Source: Sulfurisphaera ohwakuensis (GTDB lineage Archaea; Thermoproteota; Thermoprotei_A; Sulfolobales; Sulfolobaceae). Taken from it: a DNA stretch of 64,000 nt. Shown here piece by piece: positions 8,906 through 18,492 of this stretch (position 1 is its first letter; every line of letters starts with the position of its first letter). Position numbers and translations under genes: made by a program. Where the stretch lies: contig NZ_CP045484.1 of NCBI RefSeq assembly GCF_009729055.1, positions 2,490,872 to 2,554,871 of the forward strand. The letters are read 5' to 3'. Under the pieces are notes generated by a model. That model did no database searches. It was not told the DNA's origin and saw nothing but the letters and a program-made list of their open reading frames with translations.

Positions 8906-9937
8906 ATGCAAAGCTCATTTTTGAAATTCGCGGTCAGAAGGGTTATAAATGGGATTGTAACATTACTACTTCTTATACTATTTGTGTTTATTCTTATTCA
9001 TGCTGCTGCACCAAATCCAGCAGCCTTAGCTAGAATATATGCAGGAAACCCTCACGCTCCTCCTACAGAAATAGATCAAATAATAAAAGAGTATAATCTT
9101 AATGCCCCAATTTACATTCAATTTGTGGATTACATAAAGGATATTTTTACTGGAAATTGGGGTATAGATCCTATATATAAGGTTCAAGAATCCTCTCTTT
9201 TATTTCATTATTTACCAATTAGTCTTCAAATTGTTATTCCAGGTGATATTTTAGCAGCAATAATAGGAATATTAAGCGGGGCTATTGCAGCTGCCAATAG
9301 AGGGACTTTAAAAGATAGGTCTATAAAAGGTGTTTATCTAATAACCTGGGCTTCTCCCCCATTTTTAGTTGCACTAGTACTCCAACTAATTATAGCTTAC
9401 TACTTAGGCTTATTACCACCTAACGGGACAGTTAATCCTTTATTAAAAGCCCCACCCTCATATACACCATTTCCTATCTTAAATGCACTAATAGCTGGAG
9501 ATTGGCCATATTTTATATCGGCAGTAAGACATGCAGTATTACCATCAATTTCAATAGCTATAATTACGTTTGGATTATTTACTAGGATAACAAGATCATC
9601 TATGCTTGATGCAATGGAATCTGATTATACCAAATTGGCCTTTGCTAAAGGATTAAAGAGAAATTATGTAGTTTACAGAGTTGCACTAAGAAATAGTTTA
9701 ATCCCAGTAATAACACTTATAGCACTATTCTTTGGTTATTCCGTTGCTGGGGCAGTAATAATTGAGGATATTTACCATTATTTAGGAATTGGTTATTTCA
9801 TAACACAAGCAATAGAAAGCTTAGATTATGTAGCCGTTTTAGATTTTACGATAATTATTGGTATTGCTGTAATAATAGCCAACTTTATAGCTGATGTACT
9901 CTACGGTATTTTAGACCCAAGGGTGAAATTAGAATGA
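8906..9937 (+). CDS. ABC importer permease, DppB type
   Basis: Permease of the second importer (343 aa from MQSSFLKFAVRRV, the usual DppB N-terminus). The frame is open to ATGs at 8885 and 8891. A TATA-like TAAATTTTA at 8872-8880 sits about 30 bp before the ATG at 8906, so that leaderless start is preferred. Features are an N-terminal helix, a large loop ending near FTGNWGIDP, five more helices, an EAA-like loop (SMLDAMESDYTKLAFAKGL) and the ending VLYGILDPRVKLE. It overlaps the next permease by 4 nt. The gene order dppB-dppC-dppD-dppF is complete here, unlike in the first importer. Confidence 0.88.
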   Translation: MQSSFLKFAVRRVINGIVTLLLLILFVFILIHAAAPNPAALARIYAGNPHAPPTEIDQIIKEYNLNAPIYIQFVDYIKDIFTGNWGIDPIYKVQESSLLFHYLPISLQIVIPGDILAAIIGILSGAIAAANRGTLKDRSIKGVYLITWASPPFLVALVLQLIIAYYLGLLPPNGTVNPLLKAPPSYTPFPILNALIAGDWPYFISAVRHAVLPSISIAIITFGLFTRITRSSMLDAMESDYTKLAFAKGLKRNYVVYRVALRNSLIPVITLIALFFGYSVAGAVIIEDIYHYLGIGYFITQAIESLDYVAVLDFTIIIGIAVIIANFIADVLYGILDPRVKLE

Positions 9938-11010
9938 GAGCAAGTAGGATATTTATAATCGCAGTTATTGCTTATCTTATAATTAATTTAGGTATTTATG
10001 CATATTCAGCAAATAGAGCAACCTTAAAAGCTTTACACTTTCATAATACTGTACTAGTGCCTTACGTATTATTTTCGACATTTAGTATAACTGCTTCTCT
10101 TGTAGCCTTAGGAATATATTTTATATATAGGAATAGTTTAATGAGAAACGCATTAAAGAGTAAAGTAGCATTTGGTGCTTTAGTAATAATTTTCGCTTAC
10201 TACACATGGTCTATATTTGAGGGGCTTTTACAATATGCTTCTCATCAAATTCTGTATTTTTCATTAGCTTATAAATTCCTTCCATACAATCCATTCCAAT
10301 TTAATTTTACAGCATCATTATTACCTCCATCAATTCATCACCCTTTTGGAACCAATTATAATGGTGAAGACATTCTGAGTAGAGTCTTATATGCCGCACC
10401 CTCAGATGCCGAAATATCGACCGTAGTTGTAATTTCAGCAATTATAATTGGAGGTTTAGTAGGAATGTTTGCTGGTTATTTTGGCGGATGGGTTGATGAA
10501 GTATTAATGAGAATTACAGATGTATTCTTAGCTATACCCGGTTTAATATTGGTTATTGCTGTTGCAGTTCTTTTGGGATCTAGTTTTACTAGTGCTATGA
10601 TTGGATTAATGATACCCTGGTGGGCTACATATGCAAGACTATTTAGAAGCCAAACTTTAGTAGTTAAAAATATGGGTTATGTTGATATGGCAAAATTAAT
10701 GGGGTTTAGAAGTTTTAGAATAATTTTCAAACATGTGTTTCATAATGTTATAGACCCTATCCTATCTTATGCTGCGTTAGACTTTGGTAACGTTATTTTA
10801 ACCTATGCAAGCTTAACCTTTTTAGGAATAGGACTTCAGGGTGTTAACCAGCCAGAATGGGGTGCAATGGTATCTGATGGTCTACAATACTTACCGCATG
10901 TGTGGTGGTGGTCTTTATTTCCCTCTATTATCATTTTAGTTTTAGTAGCATCATTCGTAATTTTGGGTGATAGATTACAAGATGTAATTGCAGGGAGGGT
11001 TACATATTGA
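9934..11010 (+). CDS. ABC importer permease, DppC type with extended N-terminus
   Basis: Second permease of the importer (358 aa). The C-terminal two thirds are typical DppC: HPFGTNYNGEDILSRVLYAA (the 'LGTDxxGRD' region, about residues 136-155), five helices, the EAA-like loop around VKNMGYVDMAKLMGF, and the ending FVILGDRLQDVIAGRVTY. The N-terminal ~130 residues carry three predicted helices and are longer than in most DppC proteins, an extension found in archaeal relatives. It overlaps both neighbours by 4 nt, so translation is coupled. Confidence 0.87.
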   Translation: MRASRIFIIAVIAYLIINLGIYAYSANRATLKALHFHNTVLVPYVLFSTFSITASLVALGIYFIYRNSLMRNALKSKVAFGALVIIFAYYTWSIFEGLLQYASHQILYFSLAYKFLPYNPFQFNFTASLLPPSIHHPFGTNYNGEDILSRVLYAAPSDAEISTVVVISAIIIGGLVGMFAGYFGGWVDEVLMRITDVFLAIPGLILVIAVAVLLGSSFTSAMIGLMIPWWATYARLFRSQTLVVKNMGYVDMAKLMGFRSFRIIFKHVFHNVIDPILSYAALDFGNVILTYASLTFLGIGLQGVNQPEWGAMVSDGLQYLPHVWWWSLFPSIIILVLVASFVILGDRLQDVIAGRVTY

Positions 11011-11978
11011 AAGTCCTTGAAGTCAAAAATCTTTCAGTAGGGTATAAATCATTAGTAGGAAAATTCAGAGTATTACATAACGTAACCTTTAGTGTGGAGA
11101 GCGGAGAAATTATAGGAATTGTTGGAGAATCTGGGTCTGGTAAGTCTACTTTAGGGCATTCAATTATTAGATTATTACCACCAAATGCTTACTTTGAAGG
11201 CGGTGAGATTCTCTTTCAAGGAAAAGACATAACTAAAATTCCAGAGAAAGAAATGGTAAGCATAAGAGGTAATGGAATTTTCATGATATTCCAGAATCCG
11301 TTAAATAGCCTAAACCCAGTAAAAACTGTTGAATATCAACTTCTTGAAGCTGTAAGAGTTAAAGCAAGCAGAGATGGTAAAAATTTTGATGAGAAAGAAG
11401 CTAGAGAAATAATTTTAAATGCTGTAAAAGATGTTAGGTTACCAGATCCAGAAGAAATAATAAAGAAATATCCTCATCAACTATCTGGAGGGCAAGTTCA
11501 AAGAGTTGTAATTGCTATGGCTCTGATTTTAAGACCAAAGATATTAATTGCTGATGAACCAACTTCAGCATTAGACGTTACGATACAAGCACAAGTGGTA
11601 AAATTATTTAAACAGTTAAGAGAAGAGGAGGGAATTTCTATTCTTTTCATCTCTCACGATATATCTCTTGTTTACGCTATTGCTGACAGAATAATAGTAA
11701 TGTATGCTGGAAGGATAATGGAGGATGGTAATATAGAGGAAGTTATCAAAAATCCAATGCATCCTTATACCCAAGGGTTAATAAGTAGTATTCCGACGAT
11801 TTCAAAAAAAGAAGGGGAATTAAGAGTAATTGAGGGTAGTCCACCGTCATTTTTAGTTTTACCAACTGGGTGTAAGTTTCATCCTAGATGCAATAAAGTA
11901 ATGGATATATGTAGAAATAAAGAACCAGAATTGAAAGAGATAAATAATAGAAGAGTAAGGTGTTGGTTATATGAATGA
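11007..11978 (+). CDS. ABC importer ATPase, DppD type
   Basis: First ATPase of the second importer (323 aa). Walker A GESGSGKS is at about residues 40-47, the Q-loop is in MIFQNPLNSLNPV, the signature LSGGQ, Walker B ILIADEPTSALD and the H-loop ISHDIS. The tail has HPYTQGLISS and a Cys cluster (GCKFHPRCNKVMDIC ... RCWLYE). The start at 11007 overlaps the permease stop. The end overlaps the DppF gene by 8 nt. All catalytic residues are present, so it should be active with DppF and the two permeases. Confidence 0.92.
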   Translation: MKVLEVKNLSVGYKSLVGKFRVLHNVTFSVESGEIIGIVGESGSGKSTLGHSIIRLLPPNAYFEGGEILFQGKDITKIPEKEMVSIRGNGIFMIFQNPLNSLNPVKTVEYQLLEAVRVKASRDGKNFDEKEAREIILNAVKDVRLPDPEEIIKKYPHQLSGGQVQRVVIAMALILRPKILIADEPTSALDVTIQAQVVKLFKQLREEEGISILFISHDISLVYAIADRIIVMYAGRIMEDGNIEEVIKNPMHPYTQGLISSIPTISKKEGELRVIEGSPPSFLVLPTGCKFHPRCNKVMDICRNKEPELKEINNRRVRCWLYE

Positions 11979-12942
11979 ATTAATAAGAGTAGTAGGATTG
12001 AAGAAATATTTTATAGTAGGCAGCTATGGTATTTTAGATAAAATTTTAGGGAAAAAACCGGTTATAGTAAAGGCACTTGATGGTATTGATTTAGAAATTT
12101 ATGAGAAAGAAACTTTAGGGGTTGTAGGGGAATCTGGTTCTGGAAAAACCACTTTAGGAAGAATTTTAGTAACTTTAGATAAGCCAACAGCTGGGGAAAT
12201 ATATTACAGAGGTAAAAAAGTAACTGACAAAAACATTAACGAGATAAGAAAGAAAATTTCAATGGTTTTCCAGAATCCTGCAAGTAGTATAGATCCCAAG
12301 ATGAGAATATTTGACGTAGTTGCTGAACCTCTAAGAAAAGTAAGTTCAGATACTAAAAGAAAGTTAGTAAAGGAAGCACTAGAAAGTGTTGGTTTGGACT
12401 TTGATTATATAGCTGGAAAGTATCCAAAGGAATTATCTGGTGGACAGTTACAAAGGGTGGCAATAGCTAGGGCATTAATTACTGAACCAGAATTTATTGT
12501 ATTAGATGAACCAACTTCAGCATTAGATGCTTCAGTTCAGTCGCAAATATTAAATCTTTTAGTAAAAATTCAGAAAGATAGAGGAATAACATACATGTTC
12601 ATAACTCACAATATTCATGTTGCAAGGTATATATCAGATAGAATTGGAGTATTGTATGCTGGGAAATTAATGGAGATTGGTAGTTCTGAGGATATAATTT
12701 CTTCGCCAAAACATCCTTACACTCAAAGTTTAATTGCATCAGTACCATCATTAAAGAGAAGAGAACTACAACCACCAAGTGGAGAAGTACCCTCATTAAT
12801 TAATCCCCCTAATGGTTGTAGATTTAACCCGAGATGTCCATTTGTAATGGAAATATGTAAAAAACGGGAACCACCATTATTCGAATATAACGGGAGAAAG
12901 GTAGCATGTTGGTTACTAAACCAACAGTTACAAAAACAGTAG
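11971..12942 (+). CDS. ABC importer ATPase, DppF type
   Basis: Second ATPase (323 aa). Walker A GESGSGKT is at about residues 53-60, the signature LSGGQ, Walker B FIVLDEPTSALDASVQ and the H-loop ITHNIH. An N-terminal insertion (YGILDKILGKKPVIVKALDG) is characteristic of DppF/OppF. The tail contains HPYTQSLIASVP and the Cys-rich GCRFNPRCPFVMEIC ... ACWLL. It ends the ATPase pair; a small membrane-protein gene begins inside its last 37 nt. Confidence 0.92.
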   Translation: MNELIRVVGLKKYFIVGSYGILDKILGKKPVIVKALDGIDLEIYEKETLGVVGESGSGKTTLGRILVTLDKPTAGEIYYRGKKVTDKNINEIRKKISMVFQNPASSIDPKMRIFDVVAEPLRKVSSDTKRKLVKEALESVGLDFDYIAGKYPKELSGGQLQRVAIARALITEPEFIVLDEPTSALDASVQSQILNLLVKIQKDRGITYMFITHNIHVARYISDRIGVLYAGKLMEIGSSEDIISSPKHPYTQSLIASVPSLKRRELQPPSGEVPSLINPPNGCRFNPRCPFVMEICKKREPPLFEYNGRKVACWLLNQQLQKQ

Positions 12943-13295
12943 TAAAAGGAACTATTCTAATTTTCATCTTCTCCTTATTTTTAGATTTTTACAAAGTATT
13001 TGATTTTATTTTATTTTTGGTAATTGTATATTCATTACTCTTCTTATACATAATCTGGAAAAGAATGCACACTTATGAGTTCGATGAGAGTGAAATAATA
13101 ATAAAAACACCTTTTTCAAAGAAAAAGATTATGTACTCTACCATTGATGATGCATTCTTTTCTATAGGTTTTTTGGCTAAAAGGTTCCACTGCGGTTCAA
13201 TATACTTAATATTGAAGGATAAAAAAGTGGAGATAATTAGAGATGTTCCAAACCCAGAGGAGGTTTTTGAAATACTGAAAAAGAAAGTTATATAG
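12906..13295 (+). CDS. Small membrane protein with PH-like C-terminal domain
   Basis: A 129-residue protein with two membrane helices (about 15-28 and 31-50) followed by a ~75-residue soluble domain rich in beta strands and ending in a helix ([12 protein letters not shown]). The pattern resembles the archaeal/bacterial PH-like bPH_2 domain (DUF304), an impression from pattern only. The ATG at 12906 lies within the end of dppF in another frame; a later start inside the first helix is possible. It is the last gene of the importer operon and its end overlaps the convergent GlmS-like gene by 8 nt. Confidence 0.55.
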   Translation: MLVTKPTVTKTVVKGTILIFIFSLFLDFYKVFDFILFLVIVYSLLFLYIIWKRMHTYEFDESEIIIKTPFSKKKIMYSTIDDAFFSIGFLAKRFHCGSIYLILKDKKVEIIRDVPNPEEVFEILKKKVI

Positions 13296-15033
13296 TTACG
13301 GCTTTAACTAAGCCTACTGGAGTATCAATTGGTAACTCCTTCTTAACACCAAGTTTATAAGATAACAGTTGAAGGGGAATAACATTAGCTATTGGAGAAA
13401 GATCTCTAGTAGTCTTTACACTCCTAAAATCACCCTCTGGGGAAATAGTTATTATTGGACTGCCCCTATCTTTTGCTAACTTAATAACTTTGTTATATAA
13501 ATCCTCTGCTTGCTCTTCAGCAGGCTTTATAACTAGTATTGGATAACCCTTATTGGCTAAAACAATTGGACCATGAAGAAGTTCTCCTAATTGAACACCT
13601 TCAGCATGGGTTAGTGAAGCCTCCTTAAACTTTAAAGCTCCCTCAAGGGCAATTGGATAATTGATACCACTACTAGCAACATAAAGACTCTCTTTATCAA
13701 TCAAATTAACTAACTCCTCAGCCCTTTTCTCCATATAGGGTAATGAGTCTAAAACCAATTTCGATAATCTTTGTATTTCATTCTTATCATGATCTATGTC
13801 TTTCTTATCAATTTTACCTAGTTGATAAGATACATAATCAGATAAAATTTTTAGAACCACAATAGTAGAAGTGAAGGTCTTTGTAGCTGGTACAGCAAGT
13901 TCCGGTCCGGCAGTTATTGGTAAATAAACATTTGATTCTAAAGCTAATCTAGAGCCTACAGAGTTAGTAATACCCAAAATTACAGCACCCCTCTGCTTTG
14001 CAAGTTTAACACTCCTTATTACATCTGAAGTTTCCCCACTCTGACTAATTGCAATAACCACAGTCCCAGTTGTAATATTATCTAGTGCGTAATAAGGAAA
14101 TTCAGCTGCACTCACAACGTTTAAACTAACATCATGAAGGTAATAGGAAGAAATATAGCCAGCATGCAAACTACTACCATTAGCAATAATGTAAACCTTT
14201 CTAGCATTTGCAATTATCATTGAAGCTAAAGATAAGTACTTTTCCATGAGTGAATTTACAGAATTTATTAACGAGAAAGGAATATCATAAATTTCTTTTA
14301 GCATAAAGTGTGAAAAACCTCCCTTATCCGCAATCTCTTCCTTATACTTAACCCTCTTTAATTCACCATCTACTTCACCTTGGGTGTTAAATATCTTAAA
14401 ACTATCTGGAGATAATATTACATAAGTATTCTCCGGGACAATGATAGCGTTTTCCGCAAAACCAGTTAAAGAGGGTAAATCACTTGAAATAAAGAAACAT
14501 CCATTAGAAATACCAATATATAATCCTTGACCAGCATTTACTGCAAATATCTTTTCAACACCCTTAACTATGAAAGCAAAGGAATATAAACCCCTAACTA
14601 CATTCCAGATACCCTTTAACTTCTCCTCATAATTTCCTTCCAGATAATGTGGTAAAACTTCAGTATCAGTAGTAGTAACAAATTTATGTCCCTCCCTCTC
14701 CAATTTTTCCCTTAATATCTCATAATCATATAAAATACCATCCATAACCAGTCCAATTTCCCCTTTACAATCAGTTATCGGATGTGCATTATTTAATGTT
14801 GGCCATCCCCTACTTGCGTACCTAGTATGACCTAAGGCAACTTTAGACTTATCATTAACCTTAATTTCACTCTTAGCAATATTACCCAACATCTTAATTA
14901 CTTCTAATGAGGAGTCCTTTTCATAAACAATACCCGCACTATCATATCCCCTATAAATGAGCCTTTTTAAACCAATATTAATAATAGAAACATCCCTAGG
15001 ATTTTTACATATAAATCCAAAAATCCCTCCCAT
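13288..15033 (-). CDS. GlmS-like protein lacking the glutaminase nucleophile (probable GlcN6P deaminase/isomerase)
   Basis: Full-length relative of glutamine-fructose-6-phosphate aminotransferase (581 aa): an N-terminal Ntn glutaminase-like domain (1-~225) and two SIS domains (~260-581). The start reads MGGIFGF where GlmS has MCGIVGY, so the catalytic Cys is Gly. The oxyanion loop HNGI is MDGI, and GHTRWATHG has become GHTRYASRG. Glutamine hydrolysis should be lost. The sugar-phosphate half keeps [46 protein letters not shown] and the terminal LVKAVTI with its Lys. It is 34 bp from, and divergent to, nagA, so a catabolic glucosamine-6-phosphate deaminase role is inferred. It could alternatively be an ammonia-dependent synthase. 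Confidence 0.8.
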   Translation of the reverse strand: MGGIFGFICKNPRDVSIINIGLKRLIYRGYDSAGIVYEKDSSLEVIKMLGNIAKSEIKVNDKSKVALGHTRYASRGWPTLNNAHPITDCKGEIGLVMDGILYDYEILREKLEREGHKFVTTTDTEVLPHYLEGNYEEKLKGIWNVVRGLYSFAFIVKGVEKIFAVNAGQGLYIGISNGCFFISSDLPSLTGFAENAIIVPENTYVILSPDSFKIFNTQGEVDGELKRVKYKEEIADKGGFSHFMLKEIYDIPFSLINSVNSLMEKYLSLASMIIANARKVYIIANGSSLHAGYISSYYLHDVSLNVVSAAEFPYYALDNITTGTVVIAISQSGETSDVIRSVKLAKQRGAVILGITNSVGSRLALESNVYLPITAGPELAVPATKTFTSTIVVLKILSDYVSYQLGKIDKKDIDHDKNEIQRLSKLVLDSLPYMEKRAEELVNLIDKESLYVASSGINYPIALEGALKFKEASLTHAEGVQLGELLHGPIVLANKGYPILVIKPAEEQAEDLYNKVIKLAKDRGSPIITISPEGDFRSVKTTRDLSPIANVIPLQLLSYKLGVKKELPIDTPVGLVKAVTI

Positions 15034-15067
15034 ATGTTTTATACCCTCCTAACTTTAATAAACCTTA

Positions 15068-16183
15068 ATGGAGTTAAAAATAACAAACGCTAGAATCATA
15101 ACACCTTATAAGGAAATTGAAAGTGGTAGTGTAATAATTAAAGATGGGATAATTAGTGAAATATTAGAGGAAAGGACTGACGGAGAAGACTTCGAGAGAA
15201 TGCTCTTACTTCCAGGGTTTGTTGATATTCATACTCACGGAATTGGTGGATATGATTATACATCATGGGATAATGAAGAGGATTTCATAAAAAACGCTAT
15301 AGGGATGAAAAAGAAACTGATCCAACACGGTGTAACAACTTTCTTACCTACAACAGTTACAATGCCTAGGGAAAGTCTGTTGGAGGCTTGTAAGGCTATA
15401 TCACAGACAGATATTTTAGGACTTCACTTAGAAGGTCCTTATATAAGTGAAAAACATGCTGGTGCACAAGATGTAAGATATATAAGAAATCCAGATAAGA
15501 ATGAAGTGTTGGAGTGTGTCAGAGAGAGTAATAGTAAAGTAATAACAATAACTTATTCTCCCGAAAAAGATCTGGATTTTATCCCATTTCTGTTAAGTTT
15601 AGGAATTTACCCTTCAATAGGACATACAGATGCTGATTATGAGACAGCAGTTAGAGCATTCCTCTTAGGTGCTAATAGGGTTACACATTTATTTAATGCA
15701 ATGAGGGTATTTCATCATAGAGATCCAGGTGTAATTTTAGCTAGTATTAATTTTTCTCCATTTATTGAAATAATTCCAGACTTTATACACGTTAACAAGG
15801 AGGTAATAAGGTTTTTAACTAAAATAGTTGATATAAAAAGAATTGTTGCAGTAACAGATTCTATAATAGCTACTGATCTTCAAGACGGTACTTATACTTT
15901 GGGTAAAATGAGGTTAAGGGTTGAAAATGGTATTGCAAGGACTGAGAATGGAAAATTGGCCGGGAGTACTTTAACAATGGATAAGGCATTTAAAAATTTA
16001 TCAAGTATTATAGGAATAAGGGAGGCTTCACTCATATGTTCATATAATCCAGCAAGAGCAATAGGACTTAGTGACAGAGGGATTATTGAAAAGGGGAAGA
16101 GGGCTGACTTAATCTTAATGGATGAAAAGTTGAATGTTAAAAAAGTATTTATAAACGGAGAGGAGATTTTTTCTAGCAATTAG
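15068..16183 (+). CDS. nagA: N-acetylglucosamine-6-phosphate deacetylase
   Basis: Amidohydrolase-superfamily deacetylase that removes acetate from GlcNAc-6-phosphate (371 aa, normal length). Visible motifs are the metal-binding [11 protein letters not shown] (His55, His57), HLEGPYIS with the metal-binding Glu, GHTDADY, the substrate-loop [15 protein letters not shown], the catalytic Asp in VTDSI and the AGSTLTMD tail motif. It is divergent from the GlmS-like gene with only 34 bp between starts, so the two share a compact promoter. Product GlcN6P would feed the GlmS-like SIS domains to give fructose-6-phosphate and ammonia. Confidence 0.9.
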   Translation: MELKITNARIITPYKEIESGSVIIKDGIISEILEERTDGEDFERMLLLPGFVDIHTHGIGGYDYTSWDNEEDFIKNAIGMKKKLIQHGVTTFLPTTVTMPRESLLEACKAISQTDILGLHLEGPYISEKHAGAQDVRYIRNPDKNEVLECVRESNSKVITITYSPEKDLDFIPFLLSLGIYPSIGHTDADYETAVRAFLLGANRVTHLFNAMRVFHHRDPGVILASINFSPFIEIIPDFIHVNKEVIRFLTKIVDIKRIVAVTDSIIATDLQDGTYTLGKMRLRVENGIARTENGKLAGSTLTMDKAFKNLSSIIGIREASLICSYNPARAIGLSDRGIIEKGKRADLILMDEKLNVKKVFINGEEIFSSN

Positions 16184-16362
16184 ACAAATGAAGTGTTTTG
16201 ACTGAGATTATAATCCTTAATATTTTCTAAAGTTAACTCTTACATTTCTTCATCTGAGTTGTAAAAACTTGGAAAGGACATAAAGTTATTCAAACAATTA
16301 AGTAATGTTTTTTACTTAGTTAAAGGAAATTCTTTAATACGAACATTTTAAAAATACTTCTG

Positions 16363-17604
16363 ATGGAGACATTTTTATTGGCTAAAAAAGAGTTTGAAAA
16401 AGAATTCGGTTCTAAATTTCTTGATACTGAAGAAATTATAGATGAATATTCGAAAGCTCCTTACTTAGTTTCACCCATCCTTTCAAAAATGGGTAAAAGA
16501 ATTTTAGGTGCTGTAATAGCTGAAGATGAGAATGACATTGAATATACAATTAAAGTTTGTAATAAATATCGTATTCCCTTATTAGCTAGAGGTTCTGGAA
16601 CTTCAACAATTGGTCAAGTTTTACCTATTTTTCCTTCAATAGTTATTGATATTCAGAAACTGAATAAAATATTAGAACTTAATAATAACTCTTTAAAAAT
16701 ATCTCCGGGAGTCAAGGTTCTACAAGCACTTAATTACTTAAGAAAACGGGGAAAAGAATTAAGAGTATATCCCAGTAGTTTTTATATATCTACTTTAGGA
16801 GGTTACATTGCCGGTGGAGATGTAGGAATAGGATCTTATCAGTTTGGCTATCACTTTCACGGTAATGGAATTAAGCGTGTAAAAATAGTAGCTCCTAATG
16901 GATCTCAAGAACTTACTGGAGACATGACTTTAGCCGTTGCTCAAGCAGCTGGAACTACTGGAATTATAACTGAGGCTGAAGTAGCTGTAATTGATTATGA
17001 AGACTGGAAAGATCAATTAGTACGATTCAATAACGTTAATGAAGTGGTTAACTTCTTAAAAGATCTTGAAAAAGAAAGACCTAGTATAAGAAGAATTACT
17101 GTAGAAGACGAGGAGACTTTGGCTTTAGTCTCTCAAGGAAGAGTTAAGCCAGGAAAGTGGAATGTTATATTAGCAAGCACTAAGAGTTTCGGAGAAGAGG
17201 TAAATATGAGGTTTTTAGACGAATTAGCATTTGCAGCAATTTATGTAACCATGAGCAAATTAACTAGATTTCCAAACTATTTTTATGAGGTAAGATTACT
17301 TCCTCTAAATAGTTTTCTAAGTGTTGTAAGTCAAATAAAGAGAGCTCTAGGTTCTAACGTATTAATTCACGGTGATGTTATGACTTTGAGAGGTGAAACA
17401 ATAATCTACACTGTATTCATGTCAGATAAAAGCAATTTCGAATTAATAGATTCGATAATGATAAAGGAAGGTATACCATTTGAAATACATTCCCTAGTAG
17501 TAAATGATAGAGTTGATGAGGAATATAGACTAGAATTAATGAAGAAATTAAAGAAAATGGTTGATCCGCATGATATTCTAAACCCAGGGAAGCTGAGAAT
17601 ATGA
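16363..17604 (+). CDS. FAD-binding dehydrogenase of the GlcD/PCMH type
   Basis: Flavin oxidoreductase (413 aa) with a PCMH FAD-binding domain. LLARGSGTSTIGQVLP (about residues 73-88) fits the glycine-rich flavin loop, and ISTLGGYIAGGDVGIGSYQFG and AAGTTGIITEAEV are typical of D-lactate/glycolate-type dehydrogenases. The C-terminal HDILNPGKLRI closes the domain as in GlcD. Substrate is probably a 2-hydroxy acid but is not determinable. It heads a tightly spaced group: it overlaps the DUF1177-like gene by 4 nt, and an M20 peptidase follows. A TATA-like TTTTAAAAAT lies just upstream of the ATG. Confidence 0.75.
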   Translation: METFLLAKKEFEKEFGSKFLDTEEIIDEYSKAPYLVSPILSKMGKRILGAVIAEDENDIEYTIKVCNKYRIPLLARGSGTSTIGQVLPIFPSIVIDIQKLNKILELNNNSLKISPGVKVLQALNYLRKRGKELRVYPSSFYISTLGGYIAGGDVGIGSYQFGYHFHGNGIKRVKIVAPNGSQELTGDMTLAVAQAAGTTGIITEAEVAVIDYEDWKDQLVRFNNVNEVVNFLKDLEKERPSIRRITVEDEETLALVSQGRVKPGKWNVILASTKSFGEEVNMRFLDELAFAAIYVTMSKLTRFPNYFYEVRLLPLNSFLSVVSQIKRALGSNVLIHGDVMTLRGETIIYTVFMSDKSNFELIDSIMIKEGIPFEIHSLVVNDRVDEEYRLELMKKLKKMVDPHDILNPGKLRI

Positions 17605-18488
17605 TTTTGAAGACTCTAATTGACGTAATTGATATCTTAGAATCTAAAAACCCGTTAGAAATGATTAGAAAGAGACTAGAAAATAAGGTTGAATATGAGG
17701 AAATTACAGTAGGGGAGGTTCCTTATATTAAAGTCTTATATAAAGGCGGAGGGAAGGATAAGATTGAAATTTTAGGAAGACTAGGAGCTATTCAAATGGT
17801 TGGTACTAGTAAGGGTTTAGTTTCTGATGCTGATGGTGCTATTATCACATTAACTACACTCTTTGAACTTCTTGACCTAATGGATAAAGGAGTTGCCTTT
17901 AACATTGACATATTATTTGTTACAAATTTAGCTACAAAGGCTAAATTAATCCCTCATAAACCATTTGACTTTATGGTCCCCTTAATGGGATTAGATGATG
18001 CATTAAAGATCGAAGTAGATCCTACAGCTTCATTTATATTATCTATAGATTCTACCAAGGGGAACAGGTTAGCAAAATACAATGATTTTGCACTAACGCA
18101 TGTTGTTAAAGATGGTTATATATTAAAATTGCACGATAACGTTATTGACATCTATAATAGAGTAACGGAACATGAAATTTATATGGTACCCCTTACTACT
18201 GGTGATCTTACACCTTTAGACTATAATGTGTATCACATTAGTACTTTAATTTCCCCTTGGTTATATACTTCATCACCAGTTGTAGGATTAGCAACTGTTT
18301 CTAAACAAGTGATACCGGGGTATGAGACTGGAGTTCAAAATCTAACAATGTTTGAGCATGCATCTAGATTTTGTGTTGAACTTATAAAATATTTAGAAAA
18401 GGGCGGAAAAGTATACGACGAAAACGAGTTAATGGAATTAGAAAGTAAATTGGGTAAATCGAATTTAATTAAGGCTAAGAGAGTGTAA
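17601..18488 (+). CDS. DUF1177-like protein
   Basis: A 295-residue soluble protein resembling the DUF1177 family; no function is established. Visible conserved blocks are LGRLGAIQMVGTSKGLVSDADGA, FMVPLMGLDDALKIEVDP and LSIDSTKGNRL, which suggest an enzyme fold. It overlaps the FAD dehydrogenase by 4 nt and lies 4 nt before the M20 peptidase, so all three are one translational unit and probably act on one substrate. Family recognition is from memory of the pattern and should be treated as moderate. Confidence 0.6.
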   Translation: MILKTLIDVIDILESKNPLEMIRKRLENKVEYEEITVGEVPYIKVLYKGGGKDKIEILGRLGAIQMVGTSKGLVSDADGAIITLTTLFELLDLMDKGVAFNIDILFVTNLATKAKLIPHKPFDFMVPLMGLDDALKIEVDPTASFILSIDSTKGNRLAKYNDFALTHVVKDGYILKLHDNVIDIYNRVTEHEIYMVPLTTGDLTPLDYNVYHISTLISPWLYTSSPVVGLATVSKQVIPGYETGVQNLTMFEHASRFCVELIKYLEKGGKVYDENELMELESKLGKSNLIKAKRV

Positions 18489-18492
18489 GGTA

